Under the pieces are notes generated by a model. That model did not search any database, was not told the origin of the DNA, and worked only from the letters and a program-made list of their open reading frames with translations. Below are positions 55,363 to 64,000 of a stretch of 64,000 nt of DNA, piece by piece. The translations under genes and the position numbers were made by a program. This stretch comes from Bacteroidaceae bacterium (GTDB lineage Bacteria > Bacteroidota > Bacteroidia > Bacteroidales > Bacteroidaceae), in contig JAFXXQ010000045.1 of assembly GCA_017542145.1 (NCBI GenBank), positions 1-64,000 on the forward strand. The letters run 5' to 3'. How positions within the stretch are numbered: the first letter of the stretch is position 1; each line of letters starts with the position of its first letter.

Positions 55363-58300
55363 TCACTTCCATTCAGATTCCAAGACATTAAACGAGAATT
55401 TGTCGCCATAGCCCTTCAGCGGATTGTCCCACGTTTTAACCTTGGTATATTGTTCCTTCAAATCATCGTTATTCCACATATTATAATACTGATATTTCAA
55501 ATTATAGAGATTGCAACGAAAGAACTCATGTTTTACATACTTCATGTTGTTGCAGTACCACCTATAATCGAACTGCCAATTCGTGCCGAAGTAGTTCTGG
55601 TGGCTTAAGGCCGTTCCTTCGGCACCATCGTCATATCGGTCTGATGTATATCCCGGGAAATACTTCTGGTATTCTGGGACTCCTTTTCTCTTGGATGTAA
55701 GCCATTGAGACTGATAGACGAAGCCGACTTGAACGGCTGGTACCTTTATCTTTTTACCTCCACACATTTCATTACTGGTATTCCATTCTGAGAACGTGTT
55801 GTAATCTGAGTTATCCTTACCCCACAGCAATTTATAATGTGATTGTATAGTTATGGCTACATCAAACATAGCCTCCAGCATCTCTTCTATATCATCAATA
55901 ACCGTATAGATACTATGATAATAAGTGGAACTACAAATATTCTCTGTACGACATTGGTCATATGAATACGAATGATACCCTACACCAAAATAATAAATTA
56001 GACTGCTTGCTTGATAAGAGTTGTTACTACGATTAGAGTAGCCGATAGAATAAGCTGTGTTTTTCCTGTAAGGACTCGACTTTGATGAGAAATCAATTAT
56101 CATGGGATTAGGATTTAGGAATTCTTTATCCCAATAGCTGCTTTTATCGGAAATCTTTTTCCCGTTGAACAAGGCATAACTTCCCATATAAGCCAACCAC
56201 ACATTGGGATCCTTAAGGAAATACTTTTTGTTTTTCAGCAATTCTGCATCACTTCTCCAATCCGTACCATTTATGGCCAAATTACGAGGGGAGTATGCTT
56301 CGTCATAATAGGCGAATTCCACAGGACGAACCCCTTCCAACTGACTATCCAAATAAGAAGTATAACTTGATGTTGATGTTGCATCGTCATTCATACTTTT
56401 TTCTGCCCAACTGGCAAAGTCCGTCTGGAGCACGCCATTTTTAAAGTCCAAATTCCAGGTATAAATCTCATTGGCAAAGTTCGTATAGTCAATCTTCATC
56501 TTCTGCAGCTTTGTTTTTTCTTCTTCACCTATATTTTCCTGCAGTCCCTGCTTCTCCATTTCTTTGTAATAGTTGGCCATGTAGGCCTGCAGACTATAGC
56601 CGTCGCCTTTGCTCTCCGTTCCGTCCGTGCCCGTACCCTGCAAATAAGTTTTATTGGCATCGTCTAATACTGCCTCTTCCGTAGTAGTTTCAGTTTCTTT
56701 CTTGCTCTGGAGCTGAGTCTGTTGGAACTTTATTTTATCAACCTGCATAATAACCACACGGTATTCGTTTTTATTGTAAACACCCTTTATGTGATCATAC
56801 ATTTTAAGGCTCGGAATAGACAAATACTCATATTCATTAAAATAATTATTGAAATAAACAGGAATGGATGACAACTTGCTATTGGCTAACGATGTAGCAT
56901 CCACATGCATGGTGGTACCCGAAGTATTGTTACTGACAGTGGCCATTTTACCTTCACTAGAATAAGCACGCGTCAGGTAGTTGTTTGCTGCGGCATAGGG
57001 GTCATCAGCAGGCAGGCTATTGACATTACTGACTGTCGGAACATCGGGAGCGGCCTCGGCTACAGCTCCGAGAGAGGAGGCTGAAGTCGTTCCATTAAGC
57101 ATGGCTGAAGCACTTTTAACAACACTTTCGGCAGGAATAGTGGATTTGGGCTTAGGTGAAGAAGCATTCATCATGCCAGCCACCTTTGCCACCACGGCGG
57201 CGCCTGTCGGGCCATCAGGAGTTTCGGGGGTATCGGGAGTCTTCGGTATACTGGACGAGTTCTCCATCTCAAATGCCTCAGCCACACCGGGTACTGTGCT
57301 TCGGCCACCTCTATTGTTATTTACGGCCTTTCCCGTTTGCTTGGCAGTTGCATTGGTCTTACCCGTTTCATAATTTGCTTTCGCCTTTGCGCCTACTGCC
57401 TTTTCGTTCGTATTCGACTTTATTTCCGTTGTTTTATTATTAGCTGCGGCCCTCGACGTAGAAGTGGACCGATTAACAGTTTCAGTATTAGTCCTTGAGA
57501 ACCTATTCGAAGACGATCTTGACATATTATTTGTATTCAACTTGGAGTCAATTCTACCGATGTTGTTTTTGAACTTATCTGCGGACTCCATGCTTTTACG
57601 TCTGACGCTTTCCGTATTTTTATCCGCCGAAGTAACGACACCTTTTGAAAAACGATTTTGGGCTTTCGTTGAATAGTCGGTCACTTCCTTCAATGCATTC
57701 GAAAAATACTTTGTATCAGACGTCATTCCCTTATACAAATAATCAGAAGCCTTATGGAATACTTTAGCAGCATCCCTTTTTTCAACCATCTGGAAGTAGT
57801 AGCTATGAGCATCATTAATGCTTCCACCCATTTCAACACACTCATCTAACTTTTCATAAGACTTTTGAATGCGGTCCGAAAGTTTTAATAGATTTTTTAA
57901 TGCCTTTTCCAGCTCTCTATTAACCTTTCCCTTCAATTTGAATTCCTCGACTTTAGGTGCTACATATTCGATTAGCTTTATCATGTCCTCTAAAGAAGTC
58001 ACAATTGAGTTGTATTCACCATCAGCTTGTTTCCAGAAATGAAGCAATCGCTCGGAATTTGCATGGGCTACAGCCTTTTTATATTCTTCCATCGCCTTTT
58101 GGGCATTTGTCTGACAGACATTCACGATCTGACGCATTTGATTGGCGGCCGAAGTCTGATTCAACTCACCCGTGTGACGTGCTGTGTGTTTTTGCACATT
58201 AGCAGCAATATCTCCAACTTTGTTTGCAAGTTCATAAGCATTTGCATATGCCTTATCTTCCTTGTCTTTCAGCTGGTTGACCCGATCGGCATTATCATTG

Positions 58301-61300
58301 GAAGACGATGTTTTTCCCCGCTCTTCCACAGTTGCGTCATGTGCAGCCATGGCACTTGAGGCAGCTTTTATTGCTTGGCTATAGGCAGATTCTGATTCGC
58401 TCTGTTGCTCTTTTGCAAAATCGAGTGCCAACTTTTCGCCACCAAAGATAATCGTTTCAATGGCATTAAAGGCTGTCTTGGCACGTTCAAACTCACTACC
58501 GTGGTTTGTGGCATCTTTGGCAGTCTCAAATGCGGAAATGGCTTTATTATAGTAATTAGACTTCACATAGCTATAGCTGCGCGAAACATCTGGCGTATTC
58601 TCCATATAAGCATTTACGTCCTTCAGAATCTTCTCTAACTCGTCGGCCTTATTCTTAACTTGAATACTATTCTCTAAGAACTTGACATACTTCGTAAGTT
58701 CAGCAACAGAATCGGCAAAGGCATCGCAGATTTGATAAACCTGAAGTGTCAGACAATACTCAGAATAGAGGTTTCCTGCTTGTTTTCGCCATTCCTCGAA
58801 CTTGTTCTTCTTTGCATCCACAAGATTACTCAGATAAGTTTTCTTTTGAGAAAAAGCGTTCCTGGAATCACGAATATTTGCCATCGTAGTCTTCTGAGCA
58901 TCACGTTCCGTTTTCGCCTTTTTCAGAATTGGCTCCACCTTGACCGCGTTGTTGTAGTCTGCTTTAATTTTGCTGAAAGGTACATCTATCTGCAAAAAGA
59001 GCGACTTCAGTTCGTTCAGTTCGGATGATGTGGGATAGAAACGGAAACCATTCTCCAACGTTCGACGTGCTGTGCCAACCTTATTGTCATAATTATCAAT
59101 ATACTTTTCATACCAATATGGCGTTAGTTGATGTCTGTTTTTGTACGTGGTTGTCGTTCCCATTTGAGTTATATACACTTCGCCATCATTTAGACAACGT
59201 TGCATATCATCCAACACCTTCTGCAGTTCCAATATACTATTTTTTGCCCGCTCCTGTATCTGGGAACTATTATTTGGAATGGACGATGCTCCCTGATAGA
59301 TGTATCGGATATCGTCATCATTAGGTGTAGGATAATTGTTGTTCTTCATAGCATCCTTCAAATCATTCTCAAGGTTTTCAAGAGCTGAGGAAACGGATGA
59401 AAGCTTTGTCTTTATAGCCGAAGACTCAGAATTAATCATGTACTGGTAGTAATCAATGGCTTTCTCGAGACTATTAAAACCTGTAGGTATCCACTTTAAC
59501 GGATAGTAATAGGCAGCTTTAGAAGCACCCACCTTCTCTGATGTAGATTCCATCAGGCTGCTTAGAGTAGCCGTAAAGCGCTGGACACGTTCGCGGTTTA
59601 CTCCTGTATACCTGTATTTATTCCCGCTATACGTGAAAAAGTATCCCTGATTATCTTCTTGAACAAACGGGTCAACTTGCTTTTCTATGACTTCACCAAA
59701 TTCGTTCACTCTAATGGTGTAATCGACCTTGCCATTCTCATCGACATAATAGTAATTGTTGCCGTCTTTATAAGTATCGATACGCACTACTGCATCAACG
59801 GGAATCCAATTGCCTTCTACCTTCTTTTCGAAGCGGGCCACAAGGTCGTACTTGGACTTATCAAAAATACCATCATTAGCACGGTCAACTCTCAGATGTA
59901 TCTCGGGCTTATTCATTTCGTTTATATAGGAACGAGAATTACCTGCCTTCTGCGGGAGTGTGAAAGCTATCTGGTTTCCTTCCATCAAATTATTAGGTAG
60001 AGGACCCGTGCGGAAATAATGGACGATCTCGTCGTTCCAAGGTTTGTTTTTATCTTTGTAACCAGTAGATGCATCGTTAAAGACGGGATCCACTTCTTTT
60101 CCGTCACGAATCTCCTTGCAATAGCCCCTCTGTGTCGCTTTATAATATCGATTCGCAGCAAACATTCCTCCTGTAATAACATATTCGAAGGTTTCTTGAT
60201 CTTTAGTACGGTATGTATAAGTAGTCTGTTGGTAACCGCTTTTTCCATTATCCGTCCATGACTCGAAGATACCTTGGGGTTCCAGATAGAATTTATAGGA
60301 ACGCATGGCATTGTTGGCATACTCGGCAGGGTCGCCATCCTTACCAGCCATGCGATTTGCCGTATTCTCATCTACGAGATCAAGTCGAGTACCTATCTTC
60401 ATATTGGTAGTGAATCCCGCAGGAGCAAAAACAGATATAGCGTCGTCTTTCCATCCTGGAGTATTGGAAATAGCACCGTTCCCATGCTCCTCGCCCGGGG
60501 TCATATCCTCGAAAATCTTGATGTCGTCCAACGGATTGCCAGCGTCGGGGAAACAAACATCGCCCGTTTCAAAAGTAAGTGAACCTGTGAATTTAATTAA
60601 CCCACCAAAAAGTTTACATTTGGCCTTGACCTTACCATACATCCATGACGGGTTGGGGAAACCACCTCTCAACAAGGCTCCTACGCCAACGCTAATGAGT
60701 GACCAGTCGCCTTTGTAAATCCAAAGGTCAATGATGAGTCCCATCTCACCTTTTGCCATGGCATAAACTTGACCCAAACCGTAGAAACCGCCCTTGCCGC
60801 CAGCACGCTTGCCGTTACACTGGGCATCCTCCAACTGCTTTAGCACGACGTCGAAGCCTGCGAGCAACGTGGCTTCTGCGTAACAAATTATGGCACGAAC
60901 GCCAAAATCACCTCCAACCTGAGCACCGAACATGACACCCGACTTGGCCGAGCCGTCAAACTGTGAAACAGCCTGTTTACGCTTTTCATTTGCCGTCGTC
61001 GACTTATTTTGGCCAGATTCACTTAGATGATCATTTTTCTTCGAGCCATTAAGGAATTCGTCAATCTCTTGCGGGATGGGTGGGAGCTGTCCATTGTTGG
61101 GCAATTCGTTACCCACGCAGAGGTAGGCATTTGCCCAGATTTTACACCAAGCGGCTACTTTATCTTTCTTGCCTCCCAACTGGAAGTCAATAAAGGTAAT
61201 TGAACAACGGTCTTTCATCATACTGGAAGCAGAGCCATCGCCTGGCTGACCGACATAAAGATGCCATTTGGACTTGAAATTCGGATTTGTGCAGTCATCG

Positions 61301-64000
61301 GGTTTCATGGTCACTTTAAAATCAAGTGATATGCTCACCCCACAGGATACTTTTGGTTTTGTATCCTTCGCATCCTTGCTCTTCTTATTGCCCTGTTCAC
61401 CCATTTCCTGCAAATCGCCAACACACTCGGGCAATTTTAGTTTCTGACCTGTGAACTGCTCATACAACTTATCCATGTCGCCACCGGCATCTGCCGTAAC
61501 ATTAATCTGGAAATACTTACCTCCTTCGTTCTCTGGCATGTTTTGATAGACAATGCAACACTTTCCGTTAATCATACCATCGTCTGCGCCTGCAACACAA
61601 AGGGCATGCATATCACCCGTCATGCGAAAAGTGGAAAGACGATTTCGTTCGGCATCATAGAGGACAGTCATTTTCACCTTGGCCTTTAAGCCACGATCGG
61701 TACCTACCGTAGAAATACCCAAGCCAAACATACCGCCATGTGTGCCATATTGGATTTCCGTTTTCCATTTGAAAGGATCTGTCTCGTTGTCCTCCACCGA
61801 GGCCATATCCAACTTGGTATGGAAGAAAAATCCGCCAAGAATGTTATTCAGTTGAACAGGGCCAATAGGAATGCCCGAAGCGCCACCCAACTCTGCAAGA
61901 AAATATGCAGAAGTGAAACGACCATGCTGAGAGTCTTTAGCGTTAAAGAAACCACCAGTCGCTTGCATCTTGAAAAGGTCACCTGGTAACCTTAAATCAA
62001 GCGTACCGGCATAACCTTTTACCTCTAAATTCTTTTTTGTATCTTTATCAACAAATTTCAAGCTTCCGGAAACTCGACAACCACCGAACTCGGTACTAAG
62101 CCCCAGATCGTCAAGTGTGGTTTCCTTATAAGTAATATCCATATTGTCTATATCAACTTTGGCCCAAACGGTAACGCCAGCAGTAGCAGAGAACACATTA
62201 TTGACAAGCCCAATTGTACCCACTATATTGACGCCCACAAGGTCATTCTTTTTATCCACGCCGAAGTTATCCAACGAGAATTTGAACGGGCCAAGTGTCT
62301 TTTCGTCTGAAGCCAAGCCCCATGTACCCAACTCAAACCAACATTTTGGACCTTCACAAATGGGGTCGAAAGTATGAGAAACTATCATATCCTGTATATC
62401 GGAACCATTGTTGGATTTTTTAGGATTCGCGAAGTTAGCCAGACGCATGCCCGTAAAGGCTATACCTGGGATATTGAAGTCAAGCTTCTTGGTGATTTCT
62501 TCTGTACCAGCGATGGTGACATGACCCGCCATCTCCAGCTCGACTTTAGTATCCTGCTCCTTATCTGAAGGGGTGTACAGAACATCAAGATGTGTATATT
62601 TATCTTCCAATTTTAATTCAGCTAGGAAGAAGTCAAACTTTGGGTCACCATCTGGTTTCATGGAGAAAAACATGCGCAGTTCATTGCCTGTGGCTCCTTT
62701 GTCAATCTTATCGAAAGAAGTGGAATAATTCCACTTGCCACCGATAAGCGGAGCCTTCACCATGCCCGTGAAGTAAGTACAACCGAATTCACCTTGTACC
62801 ATAGAGACACCAACCTCGTGAAGAGAAACACCCCAACCACCAAGTTTGCCTGTCTCTATACCCACCAAATCATTATTTCCTGTTCCAGTTGCAGCGATGG
62901 TAAGAGAAAGGCCGCTTTTGTCCCAAAGGAGTTGTTTCATTTTTACCTCAATGCGGTCATCGCTGTCGCCTTTCTTAAAAATAGGAGGCAAATAACACCC
63001 AATTTCATCCATATAAAGGCCCTGCCATAAGCCTTCGTCTTCTTTAGAATTAATCCCTAATTCCGACTTATTATAAATTTTGGGAGAGAAGTTTTCGACG
63101 ACACCTCCCTTTGGTGTCATTGGCTCAGGGAAAGAAAAACTAAGGTCGTTTTCTCCTGGATGATGATCATAGATAACGCCCCCACCTGTCGGCACGAAAG
63201 TGAAGCCCGGAGCCTCCTCAATCTCAAAGTTATCCATTCTTATCTTGCCGATCCATTTGTCCCAATCATCAATATTAGCAGTAACTTCTATGTGAGGACG
63301 CTCACCCTTGATGCGCTCACCTTTCTCGTTGGCCTTGATGAGCCCTGGAATTTCCATGTCTGCCTCAAAATGCAAGTTCTTGAAGCCTTTGTTAGTAAAG
63401 GAGAGAGTACATCCGTCATCCATTTTCTGCAAATCACTCGGAGCCTTAAGGGTGAATACGTATTGCGATACGGGGTCTTTGATATAAAAATCAGCCAACA
63501 AAGCCATAGTGCAACTTTCAGGAATAAAGGAATCCGGATCAATACAAAGGCGCGGCAGGCCAAAAACGGCTACCTGACCATCGGTGTAATCGCTTGTATT
63601 CAGAGCGAACATACCGATAATGCTGACGGATGCATTGGTAGGACTCCAACGACCCGACATTATCTGAATATCTATAGGGCATGTAGAGATTATCTTATTG
63701 AGGTTGACAGGAAGATTAACAGAAACCTTCTGATTAATAACGTCATCAATAATAGGAGCATAATCGCGGGCCCAATTGCAATAAGTTGCCATTTTTGCAT
63801 CATTCTCTATATACTCAAAGAGTTTATCACCATAGGCTTCCGCTGTTCCAGCACTAACAAGGTCAGACAAGAACAAGTCGTCGAACATGTCATAAGGAAT
63901 ATAATTGGATATATCCTTTTCTTCTTCCCTTGCAGAAACGACCTCGCCATCATAGACAATCTTGTCACTATTGATGTAAAGCTTGCTGAACGTGACGTTG
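55363..64000 (-). CDS. Giant protein of at least 2878 residues (5' end outside window)
   Basis: The frame stays open from the stop at 55363 to the window edge, upstream of the first ATG seen at 63888, so the N terminus is missing. Counting from that ATG: about 1-1400 is beta-rich with recurring units such as LLWDKSGLSLTI, LGGWGVSLHEVGVSMV and VQLNNILGGFFFHTKLDM. About 1450-2060 is helical and coiled-coil-like (KTKLSSVSSALENLENDL). About 2060-2250 is a low-complexity Asn/Ser/Thr/Lys linker with KTPDTPETPDGP. The last about 450 residues form a Tyr/Trp/Asn-rich domain (YNLKYQYYNMWNNDD). No catalytic motif or known domain is certain. It leads the cluster with the FN3-like protein and two lipoproteins. 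A cell-surface or filament-like role is inferred. Confidence 0.85.
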   Translation of the reverse strand, partial: NVTFSKLYINSDKIVYDGEVVSAREEEKDISNYIPYDMFDDLFLSDLVSAGTAEAYGDKLFEYIENDAKMATYCNWARDYAPIIDDVINQKVSVNLPVNLNKIISTCPIDIQIMSGRWSPTNASVSIIGMFALNTSDYTDGQVAVFGLPRLCIDPDSFIPESCTMALLADFYIKDPVSQYVFTLKAPSDLQKMDDGCTLSFTNKGFKNLHFEADMEIPGLIKANEKGERIKGERPHIEVTANIDDWDKWIGKIRMDNFEIEEAPGFTFVPTGGGVIYDHHPGENDLSFSFPEPMTPKGGVVENFSPKIYNKSELGINSKEDEGLWQGLYMDEIGCYLPPIFKKGDSDDRIEVKMKQLLWDKSGLSLTIAATGTGNNDLVGIETGKLGGWGVSLHEVGVSMVQGEFGCTYFTGMVKAPLIGGKWNYSTSFDKIDKGATGNELRMFFSMKPDGDPKFDFFLAELKLEDKYTHLDVLYTPSDKEQDTKVELEMAGHVTIAGTEEITKKLDFNIPGIAFTGMRLANFANPKKSNNGSDIQDMIVSHTFDPICEGPKCWFELGTWGLASDEKTLGPFKFSLDNFGVDKKNDLVGVNIVGTIGLVNNVFSATAGVTVWAKVDIDNMDITYKETTLDDLGLSTEFGGCRVSGSLKFVDKDTKKNLEVKGYAGTLDLRLPGDLFKMQATGGFFNAKDSQHGRFTSAYFLAELGGASGIPIGPVQLNNILGGFFFHTKLDMASVEDNETDPFKWKTEIQYGTHGGMFGLGISTVGTDRGLKAKVKMTVLYDAERNRLSTFRMTGDMHALCVAGADDGMINGKCCIVYQNMPENEGGKYFQINVTADAGGDMDKLYEQFTGQKLKLPECVGDLQEMGEQGNKKSKDAKDTKPKVSCGVSISLDFKVTMKPDDCTNPNFKSKWHLYVGQPGDGSASSMMKDRCSITFIDFQLGGKKDKVAAWCKIWANAYLCVGNELPNNGQLPPIPQEIDEFLNGSKKNDHLSESGQNKSTTANEKRKQAVSQFDGSAKSGVMFGAQVGGDFGVRAIICYAEATLLAGFDVVLKQLEDAQCNGKRAGGKGGFYGLGQVYAMAKGEMGLIIDLWIYKGDWSLISVGVGALLRGGFPNPSWMYGKVKAKCKLFGGLIKFTGSLTFETGDVCFPDAGNPLDDIKIFEDMTPGEEHGNGAISNTPGWKDDAISVFAPAGFTTNMKIGTRLDLVDENTANRMAGKDGDPAEYANNAMRSYKFYLEPQGIFESWTDNGKSGYQQTTYTYRTKDQETFEYVITGGMFAANRYYKATQRGYCKEIRDGKEVDPVFNDASTGYKDKNKPWNDEIVHYFRTGPLPNNLMEGNQIAFTLPQKAGNSRSYINEMNKPEIHLRVDRANDGIFDKSKYDLVARFEKKVEGNWIPVDAVVRIDTYKDGNNYYYVDENGKVDYTIRVNEFGEVIEKQVDPFVQEDNQGYFFTYSGNKYRYTGVNRERVQRFTATLSSLMESTSEKVGASKAAYYYPLKWIPTGFNSLEKAIDYYQYMINSESSAIKTKLSSVSSALENLENDLKDAMKNNNYPTPNDDDIRYIYQGASSIPNNSSQIQERAKNSILELQKVLDDMQRCLNDGEVYITQMGTTTTYKNRHQLTPYWYEKYIDNYDNKVGTARRTLENGFRFYPTSSELNELKSLFLQIDVPFSKIKADYNNAVKVEPILKKAKTERDAQKTTMANIRDSRNAFSQKKTYLSNLVDAKKNKFEEWRKQAGNLYSEYCLTLQVYQICDAFADSVAELTKYVKFLENSIQVKNKADELEKILKDVNAYMENTPDVSRSYSYVKSNYYNKAISAFETAKDATNHGSEFERAKTAFNAIETIIFGGEKLALDFAKEQQSESESAYSQAIKAASSAMAAHDATVEERGKTSSSNDNADRVNQLKDKEDKAYANAYELANKVGDIAANVQKHTARHTGELNQTSAANQMRQIVNVCQTNAQKAMEEYKKAVAHANSERLLHFWKQADGEYNSIVTSLEDMIKLIEYVAPKVEEFKLKGKVNRELEKALKNLLKLSDRIQKSYEKLDECVEMGGSINDAHSYYFQMVEKRDAAKVFHKASDYLYKGMTSDTKYFSNALKEVTDYSTKAQNRFSKGVVTSADKNTESVRRKSMESADKFKNNIGRIDSKLNTNNMSRSSSNRFSRTNTETVNRSTSTSRAAANNKTTEIKSNTNEKAVGAKAKANYETGKTNATAKQTGKAVNNNRGGRSTVPGVAEAFEMENSSSIPKTPDTPETPDGPTGAAVVAKVAGMMNASSPKPKSTIPAESVVKSASAMLNGTTSASSLGAVAEAAPDVPTVSNVNSLPADDPYAAANNYLTRAYSSEGKMATVSNNTSGTTMHVDATSLANSKLSSIPVYFNNYFNEYEYLSIPSLKMYDHIKGVYNKNEYRVVIMQVDKIKFQQTQLQSKKETETTTEEAVLDDANKTYLQGTGTDGTESKGDGYSLQAYMANYYKEMEKQGLQENIGEEEKTKLQKMKIDYTNFANEIYTWNLDFKNGVLQTDFASWAEKSMNDDATSTSSYTSYLDSQLEGVRPVEFAYYDEAYSPRNLAINGTDWRSDAELLKNKKYFLKDPNVWLAYMGSYALFNGKKISDKSSYWDKEFLNPNPMIIDFSSKSSPYRKNTAYSIGYSNRSNNSYQASSLIYYFGVGYHSYSYDQCRTENICSSTYYHSIYTVIDDIEEMLEAMFDVAITIQSHYKLLWGKDNSDYNTFSEWNTSNEMCGGKKIKVPAVQVGFVYQSQWLTSKRKGVPEYQKYFPGYTSDRYDDGAEGTALSHQNYFGTNWQFDYRWYCNNMKYVKHEFFRCNLYNLKYQYYNMWNNDDLKEQYTKVKTWDNPLKGYGDKFSFNVLESEWK

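Overview
The window reads as a chromosome segment of a Prevotella-like member of the Bacteroidales. Four things point there: promoter elements of the TAnnTTTGC type ahead of many genes and both tRNAs, with few Shine-Dalgarno sequences; a SusC/SusD outer-membrane uptake locus; a secreted protein ending in a type IX secretion sorting domain (GLYIMNGKKVLVK); and a long-form pyrophosphate-dependent phosphofructokinase. Coding density is high and most genes are chromosomal housekeeping or envelope genes.

Layout. 0-2.5 kb: a repeat-rich intergenic stretch, then a Fur-family regulator downstream of a histidine-rich metal-efflux permease. 2.5-11.2 kb: a glycan uptake operon on the minus strand, MFS sugar transporter > SusC > SusD > SusE/F-like lipoprotein with six tandem carbohydrate-binding repeats. 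11.3-18.2 kb: surface or secreted proteins (M64 peptidase lipoprotein, beta-helix protein, 1283-residue sorting-domain protein). 18.3-22.7 kb: DUF349 protein, MgtE magnesium transporter, KsgA. 22.8-28.3 kb: flippase-like membrane protein with PepD, a NimA-like flavoprotein, a GH35 beta-galactosidase. 28.3-33 kb: flavodoxin lipoprotein, tRNA-Ser(TGA), short-chain dehydrogenase, MutS2. 33-41.2 kb: a FadL-like outer-membrane protein, a Tyr/Trp- and Ser-rich exported protein, tRNA-Ala(CGC), and an operon PPi-phosphofructokinase > GH25 > lipoprotein > PrmA. 41.3-49.4 kb: a small conserved protein, aminopeptidase P, an outer-membrane protein, and a tightly overlapped recJ-recQ-DAHP synthase operon. 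49.6-64 kb: a four-gene minus-strand cluster: a giant protein (at least 2878 residues, running off the window), a fibronectin-type-III-like protein, and two lipoproteins. This last block looks richer in A+T than the rest and is the least explained part.

Two repeat phenomena run across the window and are not explained by ordinary features. (1) Octamer-phased arrays (core roughly ACAAGNNN) occur inside four unrelated coding sequences, always in loops or linkers. Similar octamers build the arms of two large intergenic hairpins with A+T-rich cores (2062-2264 and 41708-41861). (2) Five intergenic tracts (1-233, 12709-12755, 14185-14260, 29407-29511, 49443-49520) are built on a 21-bp period although their unit sequences differ. 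I found no CRISPR array, insertion sequence, prophage or rRNA operon.
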